64,000 nucleotides of DNA from positions 13,204,587 through 13,268,586 of the forward strand of contig NC_071333.1 in the NCBI RefSeq assembly GCF_010183535.1, written 5' to 3'. Origin of the DNA: Caenorhabditis remanei. Its lineage: Eukaryota > Nematoda > Chromadorea > Rhabditida > Rhabditidae. Shown here piece after piece: positions 11,842 through 25,300 of the stretch (the stretch's first letter is position 1; the number at the start of each line of letters is the position of its first letter). A program made the translations under genes and the position numbers. The notes beneath the pieces were generated by a model. The model was given only the letters and a program-made list of their open reading frames with translations. It searched no databases and was not told the origin of the DNA.

Positions 11842-14119
11842 TTAACATTTACTTCCGGCTTGTAATTTTTTGTCAGAAGATGCTTGTGATTCAAAGGAGA
11901 ATTCGTCACTTTTCATGGGAGTCACTGGTGGTTCACTCATTGAGATGCGAACAACCTGAACAAGTTCATAGAGACTCTAGAACGGATTTACCCTTACTTC
12001 GGTCGATTGTCGGAGGCTGGCCAATTCGGTGCATGAAGATCGTCGGTTGCGGTTCCTCCGGACGGACGAGAAGCTGCTATCAGACTGCAAACCATCCGGT
12101 TGGTAAGAATACAAAGGGCGATTCCCCACTGGAATATTTACTAGAAACTTCTTGATCGTGAGCCGGTACGGTGCGTAGATCAGCGACGTGATGAGCGGGT
12201 TGACGATCTGGAATTGTGATACTTTTGGCTAACATATTCCAAATGAATTTTGTAATTTGCCTAATTTGTGTTAAATAGCTGAAAAAGGAAATATTAAAAC
12301 TCCATGAGCTGTTGTTTGAAAACTTTTGAAAAATGGATCAAAAGTTTAGTCAACAGAAAGAATAATATGTTTTATGGTTGACATTAAAGCCATTGTTATT
12401 ATTTATTACAAAACTTAATTTGACTAATTTTTATATTTGTCTCTATCTGTTTTTTCAACAAAATAACGCTCCTATACCAGACCAATAAAACAAAAAATGA
12501 AAACAACACTAACCGGATTGAGAGTGAGAAGATAGACGAGTACCCATGCGATCCAATTCATTGTCTGTTTTCCTTCGCAACTTAGTTCGGACCATCTGGA
12601 AACCAAAGTACTTTTTTTTGCCCATAATCCAGAAGGTAACCTACGTGAACAAATGAATTCTGGCAAGATTCACAATTCTATACGGTAACAAACTGCACGA
12701 CGTCCAAGTCGTCGTGGCAAAAATGAATGCCAAAGACTTGACCTGAGAGAGAACCTTCTAAAAAAATGAATACAAATCTACATTACGACTAATTACCTTG
12801 TTCTTTAGAGCACTTGGATCACCAGCATTTGTTGCATTTCTTTTACTTCTGGTCAGATTGAACAAATATATAGAGACAATGAGGGAAGAGGTCACTGGAA
12901 GTACACAGAACAACATTGTGAAGATTTCATAGTAGAATTTTTTGCTTGGCGACATCTGGAATTGACTTGTTGGTTATCTAATAGGAATCTAGAGAATCAA
13001 ACAGAAACCTGGAGGGAACAATCTTTGTCATAAATGTAAACTATATTGAACAACCAGCAGTAAGACACAAATCTGAAAATACGTATTAGGAAAAATGGTT
13101 CCAGTTTTCTTCGAACCCAATGGAGACAGCCCAAATTGACAAGCAAAAAATTGCAGCTCTCCTTTTCGACATGGATCTGTCATAATTTAATGGCCACCGG
13201 AAGTAAATAAGCTGCAAAATTAAATTAAAAGCCAATTAGTAAATAGAGGACTAACTTTATCGACATTAAGAAGAGTTAATGAGAGACCGGAAACTGCAAG
13301 GCCAATCCAATTGAAATAGTGAACAACAGCACAGAGATGTTTCTGTTGGAGGAAGTCATGTTTTCGGATAAGAAGTTCATTTGGATGACAGAATACTGAA
13401 AAGTTGAAATAAGACAATTTGAAATATCTCCATAAAACATCTTATGAAGCGAAAATGTAATTGTGATAATATTATTTAAGGCAATGTCTTCAAGCTCGCT
13501 AAACCACAACAGTACAGATAGGAAGTTTAGAAACCATTGTCTATAAACTTGCCCTTCATTAAGTGGCTAGTCATGCATAACTACTTTTTGGCCTCACGTG
13601 CTTATTCCGGAAACAGATATTTGAGAAACATGTTCTCAAAACAATTAAACACTGGAAACGACAACACACTTAACCAAACAAAAAATTTAATTAACATCGA
13701 ACTGTCTGCAGTAAACGTGTTACAATCAAAGTCACCCTACAAACACAACTTACTTGTTAAGACGAGATCACCAATAGTCATATTAAGTATGAATAAATGC
13801 ATAGTATCACCACTCCGTTTGAATAATTTTATAGCACAGAATATAACCATCACATTGAAAACGGTAGCAGCCATACTGGCAGCTAGCAACATATCATCCA
13901 CCTGCAAATTATTGAACTGTTGAAAAAGTCGAACTATATTTCAACAAAAGAGGTTTGTGAACCGACCGTATATGTAAAGATAGTGAACATCGGGTCATTA
14001 TAACATTCTTCATATTCTGCATAAACTTCTGGGGTAGTGCTTGTTATACCGGATACTGTAGTCGTGCTGCCTTCCAATATTGTACTGGGAAATGTAGTTT
14101 CGAATGGAATTTCTTCCAT
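11842..14119 (-). CDS. Rhodopsin-like orphan G protein-coupled receptor B (tandem paralogue)
   Basis: ATG at 14119-14117 (MEEIPFETTFPSTILEG) begins a Ser/Thr-rich N-terminus that could be glycosylated. Then TM1 DDMLLAASMAATVFNVMVIF; TM2 TMHLFILNMTIGDLVLT; TM3 FCHPNELLIRKHDFL to SGLSLTLLNVDK; TM4 IFCLSIWAVSIGF; TM5 FYYEIFTMLFCVLPVTSSLI; TM6 FIFATTTWTSCSLLPYRI; TM7 TMNWIAWVLVYLLTLNP with NPLITSLIYAPYRL in the next exon. As in receptor A, DRY is replaced by VDK. The final coding exon appears to follow a 42-bp intron (GTAAGG to TTCAG) and ends with a Ser-rich tail and TAA at 11842-11844. If that intron is retained, a TAG at 11977-11979 ends the protein about 37 residues earlier. The TM6-TM7 intron is about 260 bp longer than the others and A/T-rich. 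Confidence 0.82.
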
Positions 14120-14937
14120 TTTTTGGAGCCGAAAACGACTCCAGAGTGTCTGCAACCAAAAGTGAGGAAAAAACAACGTGAGCTGACAAAAATGAGTCAA
14201 AAGAATAGTAAAGAAATGAATGAAATGGATGTGACTGTAGGAAGGAGGAGACCCCGGAGATGATGACTGTTGTCGAAACGTGCATAGTGGAGATGGGGGC
14301 CAATTCGTTCGCGCCGTAACAATACATATCATTTTCCAGGATAATGTGGGCTAATTATGCCATGTACTGTATTCCGAATACGTTTTTTTGCCTGCTCGCA
14401 GTGTCATTTAATTCGGGGTTTTGTTTCTCGTTGACTGCAGAAAATAAAATGAAAGTCGGGTATTGGCCTTGGACGATACCGGAGCAGACACCTGCCAAGA
14501 ATGGTGTGTAGGAGGAAAAACATGGCGGAGCGATAGGTTCCCATCCTTTTTTGAACCGCCTCTTCCAAAACGACTGGTAATACGATAATAGAACAAGAAC
14601 GACCTAGTAGTAAGTTTTAAACCCTAGAAATAGTTTTTTTTGGTCTGTTTTTTTGTTTTCTTAATGTTGTTTTTGTATTGAGATGAACAGATTTTCATCT
14701 AATCTTCCACGCATTTTGAGACATCACAGGTTTATTTATATTCTGAGGTCCAGATTATCATAGAAAAACTAAAATCTGAATATCAGACATGGAGAAGGTG
14801 GAATTGGGAAAATATGTACTATTGAAATTTGGAGATCGAATCGAGGCTGATTGGAAGAGCAAACGGGAGATGATATATCAGAAAGAAAGATGAAGGAATG
14901 AGGGAGATTACAGTATTGTCTTTAAAACAATGAAAAA

Positions 14938-16939
14938 CTACATCATGTCGATTGGTTTCCGGAGATAGATATCTTTTCCTATGTTTGCAATGTCGAATTG
15001 CAGAAGATTCATCAGCTGAAACAAAATTTCATTTTGAAAAACACTTGGATTATAACTCACAGAAATATAATCACGACGTTTTTCTCCGTAGTTAACAAAC
15101 GTTGAGATGGCCATTAAAATAAATGAAAACCTGCTCATCCCGATTTTAAATCCATATTCCGCCACGAGATATTTTCTGAGAAGAGTAGTCAGACGTTGTC
15201 TTTCCTCATTTGCAATGGACCTTCCTGTCTCGGACATTTCGAGGTTATCTGAAAATTTTTGGCGTAATTATTAAAATTATGAGGTCGTATATACCTGGCG
15301 AAAATAGCGAGATAGATTTGAAGAAGGCGTATTCCGTCATAGTAATTTTGTTTTTCAAAAACTCGTTAACAGGTGCATTGTACATCTCCGCATAATAGTT
15401 CATGAACACTTTGCTGTAAAATCTGTAATACAGCAAACTCTGTGAAAAACAAGAGTCTACATACCGTTTCTCATCTTTCTTCATATCTGCCATTTTCCGT
15501 TCAAATGCGTTGATGCCATCTGGGAAAGTTAGTGTACAAGATTTTGCTTCAAAATATGAGTAGAATGATTGTGTTGCCACATGAAGAACACCACCGATGT
15601 GGGATATCAGACATTTCTGCAATGCATTGAATGTTTTTTTTGTTTTTCAAAAATACTATTACTTGATCAAGCTCTCCAAGTTTTCGGAATGCTTCAAATG
15701 TCTTTGCAAATTCCACAATGAGCAGCAGATCAACAACCATCCAATATCTAACAGGATCACTGGTATATAAGGTTCCGGGCTTCTGAAGATAATAACTGTA
15801 TGAGAACTATGAAAATTCTTTTAATTCTTACTCTATCAATCACGTGATCTCCTCCAAGAAGAATATTTCTCCTCAGCAATTGCCCTAAACAAAAATCATC
15901 CTCCACAGGCAATGTTCCAGGTACACGATGTCGTAAAACTGCATCCTCTCGTCGGAACTGCAATTATGTATACGGTTTTTTCTAGTTTATTAGGTCATAA
16001 ATAACTCACTATGTCATCTACCCATCGATAAGTGTGAATTGTTGTTTCTCTGATTGGACTTTCCACAAAAGGGATCAGTGCAAGAGACTTGTCATCTTGT
16101 AAAGCTGGATTAGAATCTTCGTCTCCACTATCCATATCATCGGTTTCATGATTAGCATGTTTTGAATTTGGGAACTGAATTGCAGATGGGTTCATACCGA
16201 CTCGAACACATTTTTGAAAACGACAGGCACGACAGGCACATCGAAAATCTGGAAGACCAGATTACTAAAGTTGTTCAGAGCGAGAAACAAACCTTTTGTG
16301 AATTGACAGCTTCCTCCTTTTGAGCATACAAAGTTTCTATGGTTAATGATTGTTCTTCTGAAGAAAGTCTTGCATCCATTACAGCTGAGAACGTCATAAT
16401 GATATCCGGTTGGCTGAAAATAAATAATTAAAAAAACTGCATTCAAAAGTGCAATTCAAAATCTGTCTGGAATTGTTTTGTAACCATCATAAGGTCAACT
16501 GCCCTTTTAGACACGCGTACTATCATTAACCTTCCTCCTGTCACAACTTTGCTAGCCAATCGTAATCTTTAGTCTCTTCCCGATTCTTTTAATACCTGTC
16601 TCTCATTATACCTCTTACTCTCTCTCACTTTCTCGCCACTATTCGCCAAAGAGATAACACTATTTTTGCGACAGTTACAATGCGTTGAACACAAAATTCT
16701 CACACTACACCGACACAAAATTCATGTGAATTGTAACTGGAGAGAAACATTTTGAACCGAGAAACCAGAAAAGAACGACTAACCCGATCTCCACAAACGG
16801 AGCAATGATGTTTGTCACTCTTCCGAACGTTTCGAATTTTGCGAATAGGTGCGGGTGCGGGTAGTTCGTTGGAGGAACACTCCATCATATTGGTGTCTTC
16901 AGCTGGCGAACGTAGCGGAGATACGGAATCAGAAGACAT
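14938..16939 (-). CDS. Nuclear hormone receptor 1 (nematode supplementary family)
   Basis: Minus-strand gene of about nine exons; TAG at 14938-14940. The chosen start is the Met at 16939 ([12 protein letters not shown]), 22 bases after a TATATTCAG acceptor that could be a trans-splice site. An additional upstream exon is possible. DNA-binding domain: HHCSVCGDR, then [19 protein letters not shown] and [12 protein letters not shown], then [18 protein letters not shown], giving two complete C4 zinc fingers. An acidic hinge ([12 protein letters not shown]) follows, then a ligand-binding domain of helices: [24 protein letters not shown]-like [11 protein letters not shown], and a last helix containing [16 protein letters not shown]. 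The P-box CNGCK is typical of the expanded nematode receptors derived from HNF4. It acts in the nucleus; its ligand and targets are unknown. Confidence 0.9.
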
Positions 16940-17039
16940 TGGAGAGTGTGAGGACAAACTTCCGTCAACCTGAATATAAAAGAGATGAATATGAAGATCT
17001 TTCACGATATTTCCTATTACTGATGTTCTTAAACCGTCG

Positions 17040-20000
17040 GTAAGAAATGAGAGGAAATCATCTTTTCTGATTTAATCAAACAATCAAACTCGATTCCCTT
17101 TTTGACGCGATACAAAGATCAAGCCCGTGTACCTTCCGTTTTTTTTTGGGGTTTTTCATTTATGTTTCCTCGTTTTCCACATGTTTCCGCTTAGAGTCAA
17201 TAGAACTTAGGCTCGCTGAGGAGAAATAAGAAAGTGGAATAGATATTTGTTTCGTGTATGCAATCCGTAGTTTGATTTGTGATCAGCAACTTGATTTTCA
17301 AAGAATATGGCTACTAAAATAGAGGCTTGGCGCGTGTGAAAGTCTTTGGGTTGAGTGAATTATAAAAATCAGATAATACTATCATATGCTACAATAATTT
17401 TATATAACTACGTTGGCTATGACTAAAATTCTAGATTAAATTTCCAAAAGTACACCCGCCAAATGAGAAGTGTCAATGTTTCACATTCTAAGAAATGCTA
17501 GCTACAAGTCTCAAACTACACGTGTCCTCCATATGATCATAGCTTATCAGAAGTCATTTACAAAAATGATGTGTAAACTCACAATTACTATATTAGTTCT
17601 AGAAAATGGTCATTTGTGGTCTTCACACGGTTTGCTGGTTTTTGCGAAACATCGGGATCAAAAGGATACAGGTTGAATGTGAATATGTTTTTGATACTGA
17701 ACTGGTGTGTCTATTGTTTCGTTGATGGTCCATAAGATGAGTATCGGTAAAATACAGCTGACCACTGTGGCCTACGGTCTCTCTGTGTCTATTCGCCTAT
17801 AAAGATAATAAACTGACCCAGTTCATAGAATCACGGTTGATCCACATTGGCGGTGAAGGGTGTAGCAGTTTGTTGGACTTATCCAGATGAGTGCAGTTCA
17901 TGGTTTCCCAGTAGGAGGACATCTATAAATGAATCGAAGAATAGTGGGTTTGAAATACGTATAGACACAAAAACTTATGTAATTCGAGGCCGCCGAAGCA
18001 TACGCAAAAATGGAAAAAGAAAAAAGAAGAGAGAGATATGAAAGTGTAAAACAATCTTTAGAGATTGGGCAATTTTTAGCGTTGACGTTTGTTTGTTTAC
18101 TTTGCTTCATTTTTTGTTCTTCTGTTAGACTTGACAAGCTTCCAATGTTCATTTTAATTTCAACGTTCTATCCAACATCTAGAATTACACTGAAAACTGA
18201 AATTTCATATTCAATGTTTTCGAATTACTCTCTGGTCTTTTTTACAGGTTAAAGTTTTGAAGTTTTATAGAATTGCACGTTGGTAGAATTTTCAGGGAAA
18301 AAGCAGTCCGATGGACCTTTGCTGCACAAACTAACGTCCTAATATGAATATTACATAAACTGACAGAATCTGAAACAGTTGAACGTGATAGTTGAGAAAA
18401 ACATGATTTCTCAATCGATTACAGTCTATTGACACGACACCCATGACATCATCTGTCCATAATCTTGTTTCTTCCACCACCCACATTTTGCCTAACCCGG
18501 GTCAACGACTGAAAAACCTTGCTTGTTATTTTTTTCAAAGTTGGGAACATTGTCTGTACGATAGGCTGATTGGGTGAGTCTGGTGGTCGGAAATAAAATG
18601 AAAACTAGACTGACACAATAGTCACAAAATTTTGTGAGGAGGTATTGATCTTTTGTATTTGTGCTTTTCCTCTGAAGCTAATATCAGGAGTATCTTCAGG
18701 GTAAAAATATAGTACACCACCTGTTTTTCTCAGATATTCAGACACTACAGACAAATCTTGATCCGCTTTTCCAATTTCTTTGACCACATTTTGGAGTTTG
18801 TGCCCACATTTTGTGACTGACTTAGAGAGAGATTGAAATACGAAAAAGACAAGAGACGGCAGAGGAATAGACCGCAGTAAAAAAAAAATACTACCGTAGT
18901 CACTTCAGCACTCATAAAATTAATTTTCGAAGGAAAAATTATTTAATATTCAATGTCTGCAAACCTGCAAACTAGACACTTGCTGGAAATGCAGTATGAA
19001 TCAGCGTCTTAGACAATTACGACTTTGATTTTTCACATTGATACTGCACTTTCTAATCACTTTTTGTGTGCAAAATTGTATGAGGTGGGAATTTCTGAAT
19101 CATAAAGTTATGTCTGCTTCCAATCGAATATTTTATATCGAAATCTAAAGTCTCGAAAAACTAAAAGGACACTCCAATATTTTCGTCCACAAGAATCACT
19201 ACTATCCACTACAAACAGCAGTACAAAGGTCGTCAGGTACAGATAAGAAGTTGATAAGAAAATAGGAGAAGTATGAAGTGTACGGAATTCGAGAAATTTC
19301 TGGACATTGAAAATTTTAGAGAGTGGTGGTATTAGTGAAGAAAAGTAAGTTTTAAAATAGGTAAGCAGGTCTGTTAAATTCATATTTGTCATTTGACGGA
19401 CCGGCCCGGATGAAACAATTTTCCGAAACTCGCTAATTCACTCGAATTATAGCTCGAAATGCCCCAAAACCTCCTTTTTCAAAAATTACTGTTGGAAGAA
19501 ACATGTTTTTCGGTAAGAAGTCGTTATACCCGAGCCGACCGGGCCAACCCGGGCAGCGGCAGTAAAAATGTGGAAATCGGCCCAGCCCCGTGGCATGTAT
19601 GGTTAGATTGAAAACTGATTTTTTTGTATGCACATTATCACAAGAATAACTTACAAGAAAAAATTGATAGTCTTTCAAAAAATATAGTTAATTTAAGAAA
19701 AAACAAGACGTCTGCGAAAACTCATGTCAATGACAAACTGGTGACTAGTGTGTTTTTTGAAAATGAACAACGGAAATGAGTGAAAACTCATAACCCTCTG
19801 ATTTTATACGAGACAGGAAGGAAGCTGACGTGTGACGGTCTCAATTGTAGGGGGATTGAGAACAGTGGCTGCTTTCGAAAATTGACGGTTGCAAGTTAAT
19901 TCTTCTGCTGAGAAAGTGGAATGAACGTTCTCAGCATGACTAATTTCTTGAAAAAAGCACGAGGTAGTACGTAGACTAATATTGCTAGATGACAAAACCA

Positions 20001-22237
20001 GCCAAATCTCGGAAAATAGGATTTGTAATAGTGGAAACCTCGGAAACCACTGGTTGCAATAACAACAAACTCGGTGGCTGTATACAAAGAATTGACTATT
20101 GACTTCCACGGGTGAGAGATCGAAAAAATAGATTGCATACAAATTCAACAATTTTTTTTGTTTTACGACAGTAAAACAGTAAGGTGTGTAAAATTAAAAT
20201 TAGTTCTCAAAAAATATCAAAAATTCCATGCGAGAAGCACTTGTTACCAGGATAGAAATTGAGATTGGTCAACTTATTGTAACTCTTATTCATAAACTCC
20301 CATTTTCTCCACGTCACTAGAATTTTCTATACACATAAAATATTTCAAACATGCCCACCTAACTATGAGTATTGTTGCAAATTTTTTTATTCACACTTTC
20401 TCGTAATCTTATCATATTTTCGATAACAGATTTACCATATGGCTTGTCAAAAGATAGACAAAAACATTTCAGTCAAAAAATGATGACAAATGTGAAAAAA
20501 TAACAAAAAACGAGGGAGAGAATGAGTAAAATTGGAAAAAAAAAATGAAAGGAGTGAGTGAACAAGAGAAAGAAAGAGTTTTCTCGCAACTTCCTCTCCA
20601 ACTTTTTTGTGACCGCAGACTGTATTTTTTGAGAGAACCAGGGAGGTAAAAGAAACGAGGGGAAGAGGGCCTGTTCACGTGTTACATGACGTTGAAAGCA
20701 CGCGACGCGACTGAACAGTCATTGCACAGACCAACTGGGTCACAAAATTTATGTTTCGGAAAAATGGTAGACAACAACTCGGTAGAACCGCCGAGCAAGT
20801 AGGAATACAGCGCGCATTCATTGCACCGCTCAACTAATTCTCAACTGCGGGTCGATTTCTCAGCGACCCGAAAATTGTGGTCTTATTGTGACATGTAGAC
20901 TAATGCACATAAAATAAAATAGGGTTGTTTCAATAGTCTCATACTTTATTCTATGCTTTAGTCACACACGTTTCACGGGTAATCGAAATATTCAGTGAGA
21001 GAAGTCTGTCTCACTTTACACCATGTGATAATTCAATTCAATTTTTCGTAAACTAGTTAGACATTTCTTCAAATTAGTTTTCCGCCACCAGTCACAAAAA
21101 AAAAAAAAAAAACAAGGTGAAGGTAAACGAATAAATTATAAACTAAATAACAGTAAATTGAGTCACTTATAGAAAATCACTATTATTTTCAGAAGTCAAA
21201 CACAGAAAAGTGACGAGATCGAGTTTTTTCGACTTCAAATATTAAGCCCGAAATTTATGAAAACTGATGACAAAAAATTAAATCAGATATTTTAAATTGT
21301 GTTACTGGACCGGTATTTCAAGGATATTATCATCTGGATAGTTCTTCCTAGACAGGAAACAAGAAATAATAGAAATTTGAAAAATAGTATCCGCATAACA
21401 TTTTCCAGAAAACTTACAAAAAAACTAAGAGTTTGCAAACTTTGTAAATTCTAGAGCATATCTGCACAGTCTATTCAAATGCAAATTGTTCAAAAATCGT
21501 TAACCAAAACACAGAATGAAAGCTTGTTCGCAAAACTTCCGTACCTCCCTTAACAAAAAATGACGCGCTAGCTCTTCATTTTTTGCAGAAAAAAAATGAA
21601 TAGACCTAATCCGGTCTGTCTTTCTACTTTGTCTGGTGTTCACGGCCGTTCATTTTTCTTCACAATGAGTCAAAAGATGATCTTTGAAATAATCAAGTGA
21701 GGGAAAAGCCAAAAGAATAAATTTTCAATTTTTTCAAACGTTTGGTTTGCTTTCCAAGTCGTTTGCCACGTGACGAGTCTAACCGTTTGCACTTTTTGTT
21801 GACTTTATTAAACAAACTTTGATGAAAATGAAGGGTAATGGGGGTATTACTGAAGCTCTCATGCCCACTTTAAGATTGTGACCGGAAGTTTCTAGACTGA
21901 AATTGTACTATACCTGTTTACATCTTCTGAGAAAATTGGTCGTAAAAGAGCAATACGTAAGAAGACATCGGTTTTTATGTTCGTCATAAGTTTCATAATT
22001 CGTATCGTGTTATACAGTTTCTACGATATTTTATCAGTTTCAAGTGTTTTATTTCTGACAGACCTTCGTCCTTTTTTATGCCTAACGTTTTGGCACAACT
22101 GACGGAGCGGAAATAATTTCATGGATTTTTATAATATTTTTAGTGTTGTGCGTTGACGCATATGCAACATTAGCTCTCACTCGCCTAGCAACGATCCTGG
22201 CAGCAGCGACAGCACTAAACACATCCTCCAAAAGCAC
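17040..22237. other. Non-coding interval between NHR1 and the coiled-coil gene
   Basis: No convincing coding exon was found on either strand in about 5.2 kb. It should hold the promoters of the two divergent flanking genes. Notable content: a GC-rich patch at 19395-19575 with repeated GGCCCGG/CCCGGG motifs, a patch at 20690-20875 with a hairpin (GGGTCG ... CGACCC), and an A18 run near 21098-21115. A distal first exon of the nuclear receptor could lie here unseen. Confidence 0.5.
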
Positions 22238-22277
22238 GCCGGCGGACGACATTTAGTACGTTCGCCGGCTTTTTTTT
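22238..22277 (+). other. GC-rich hairpin followed by T8, candidate Pol III-type RNA end
   Basis: GCCGGCGGACG (22238-22248) pairs with CGTTCGCCGGC (22259-22269) across a 10-nt loop, with one G-T wobble, and is followed directly by eight T (22270-22277). Runs of T terminate RNA polymerase III. The stem is far richer in GC than its surroundings and lies 44 bp before the next start codon. I saw no clear A or B box and no recognised snRNA, tRNA or Y-RNA motif. It could instead be a 5' UTR or promoter structure of the following gene. Confidence 0.4.
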
Positions 22278-22320
22278 GTTCGAAATCCCATTTTGTCTTT
22301 CATTCTACTACTGTGATATT

Positions 22321-25300
22321 ATGTCCACTTCAACAACTGTAAAACGTGCACGGGTAACGGCTAGAATAGCACAAGCGGAAAACACAAGTCTACCAACAAC
22401 TTCAGAAAATACTCAGCAGCTTTTACAGCAGGTGAAACTAAAGATTCTGGGAATAGTTGATTATGGAGAAAAAAGTAATCATTTGTGTTTTTAGACTGAA
22501 GGAAAACGAAAACAACTTGATAAGAAATGCAGTGAATATGAACAAATTTGCAAAAAAACGGCAAAATTGAAAGCGGAGAAAAGTCGAATAGAAACGGAAG
22601 CTTCAAATTTAACGGTAATATCTTTTACTCAAGTTTAAACTAAAATAATAACTTTGATGTATATGGTCAAAAGAAAATGAACTTCTAGAAAGTATCTAGA
22701 AAGTATAGTTACTGGACAAAATATGTATTACCTGCCTAGACCACACAGAAATGTGTCTCAACGGCTTTTATCAATAATTGATTTTTAAAAGTTGCAAACT
22801 CCATCGTTCAAATCTTAACAACGTGACTGATAACCGCACCGACATGCTATTTGTTATCAAATGCTAGTTTTTCATCTTTAGAAACACAATAGGAACAAGA
22901 AGAAAAAAAAGTAAGAAATAGAATAGAAAAGATTGGAACAGATCTTTTTCATATCACCTCCCATTGTTGACTGACACGAGACTTCAAACAATCGGGAAGA
23001 GGAAAAGACCACAATGTTGAGAAAAATGTCGACAAGTTGGAAAAATGATGGTTTCACTACTTCTACTGATTTTTGAAATACATTGTTTGATAGAGAGTAT
23101 GAAAAAAACCAGTTAGAAGGGGGAGAAGATAGTTTTCAGAGAGGTTAATGCGGAAAAATGTGAAAGAGATAGATTTGTAGTCATAGTAAGCGCATGCGCT
23201 CATGACGAAAAAAAATTTGAACAGCTGTCTTCAATTGGAATGTATCTGTTTTTGAAATACAAAAAAAGTGCAGACTTTAAAAGTTCAATTCAAATAGTTT
23301 TTTGCAGGCGCAAAGTGATGAAATTGATCAAATGTTCTCAAAACTCGAGCAGAATGCCGAAACAAGCTTCTTATTGCAACAACAAAAGAACAATGAAATG
23401 AATGAGGCTGTGCAACAATGGACGACGCTTGATGGAAAAGAGGAGAAACTGTATGACGATTTAACACATGAAACGGAACTTGAAAAAGGTCTCAGAGAAA
23501 AGTGTGAGTGATATTTCAATTCAAAATAAACGTTTTCAGACTCAAATACAAAATTTCCAGATGAAGAAATATCAAAAAATGTGAATCAACTGGGGACTGA
23601 TGCTGAGTCAGACGAAAAGGAGTTTCGACTATTGGAGTCTGCATTCGACACTGATATGAGAACGGAAAAGGTACCCACACTACTTTATCCGCCCTACTTT
23701 TTTATTTTGTAGTTTTATCTGCGTTCAGTCCTCCAGAGCACTTTCTGATTTCAGAATAAGTATTTCAGAATAAGTATTTCTGATTTTTCCGTTCAATCAT
23801 TCTTAAGTGGTCTCGATTGACGCTATACTTGACTTATCTGTTTTAAAGTAGACTCTTGTTCGGAAGCATAAATACGGGATTTGCAAACTGGTAGATGCAT
23901 TTTCAGACATTGGAGCAATATTTAACCCGATTGATTGACGATGTTTTTATCAACCAAAGGCGATTGGAGGATATTCAGATAGGTGAGTGGGAGTTCGCAG
24001 AAAAGTAGATCATGAAAGTGTTAGAGGCTTTGCATAACACGGTAGAAAGATTCCAACGTTTGATCTTTGCATGAATAAAGAGCGCCCGTTTTACACGACA
24101 AAGGAAATGTTCGAAAAAAATCAAAATGTTATTTTCAGGAACGTCAAGAGGCCGTGCGAATTTCAGGCAGGCTGAAAAAGCTCTCAGAGATCAACGGTCA
24201 AGAAACAGACGCATGAGCGCTCAGATATCTAGAAATACGGTAATTTTATTACGTACATAATAAAAGGGATCGAGTATTGACGAACACAGAAAAAAAAGCG
24301 GATCATACTTTTTCACAACTTGGAAACAACTATTGAGCATGCAATCATATTATTGACATACCTGATTCCAATGTTTTCCAGAATCAGGATTCAGAACGTG
24401 TGTTCGAAGATAAGAGCAAAGAAGAGGAAGTGCAAAAACTGGAAGCAATGGAAAAGGCGTGGGACTCAATGGAAGACAAAATCCGTCTTAAAGAATTTGA
24501 ACTGGCTGAAGAGTCAGAAAAGGTTTAGGGGATACGGTGTCGAATATTTTCATTTTGATGACATTTTCAGGTGAACCAAAAGATCCAACTACTCGGAAGA
24601 CTACAATCCGCAGAAACGGCAAACAAGGAAAAACAAAAACAGCTGAGAATAGCAAAGGACTATGCTGATTTACAATCGTTTGTGTTAAAGTTCAACAGTA
24701 CGGTAATAATGAACACAACATTTCAGACATACCCCGATGTACGCCGCCTATTCGGCATCAATGAGTTTGAATCACAATTTGGTTGAGAGACTGGAGATTC
24801 CGGTCAGTAGAAACAGTGATGTGAAGGAGGTACGCGTTAAGTGGAAAATCGAAGGACGGAGAAAGTTATTGAAATAACATTTCGTTTCAGCCAATAACAT
24901 ACAAAAGTTCGCGAACAAGTGGAACCCCAAATCAACTCGTTGAGTTTGAAGACGACGTTGACGAATTTCCGGAGTATTCGAAAATGAACGAGAGTAGGAA
25001 AAAGGTGATCTTTGAAATAAGACAATTTTTAAAACACTTGAGGAAATTGTGGACAGTGTTTGAATTATTGCATAACGAGACCTAAAATGTACTGTAAAAG
25101 TGTAAGAATAGATATTGGAAAAAATTATTTTACTACAACAGTGAATATTGGAACTGATGTCTTCGCTTCGCGTTTTTATTGTTCTGTGAGAACTATTAAA
25201 TATTAATATTTCTCTTTGTGTAACAACAACGGTTTGCAGATCTTACGGGATACAGAACAAGAAGCTCAACGAGTTTTGACCCATGAGCTGAAAGAACTGG

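Noticed and set aside
20690..20875. GGGTCG ... CGACCC hairpin, considered as a Helitron 3' end
   Set aside because: The CTRR tail expected after the hairpin is not present and no 5' TC end was found.
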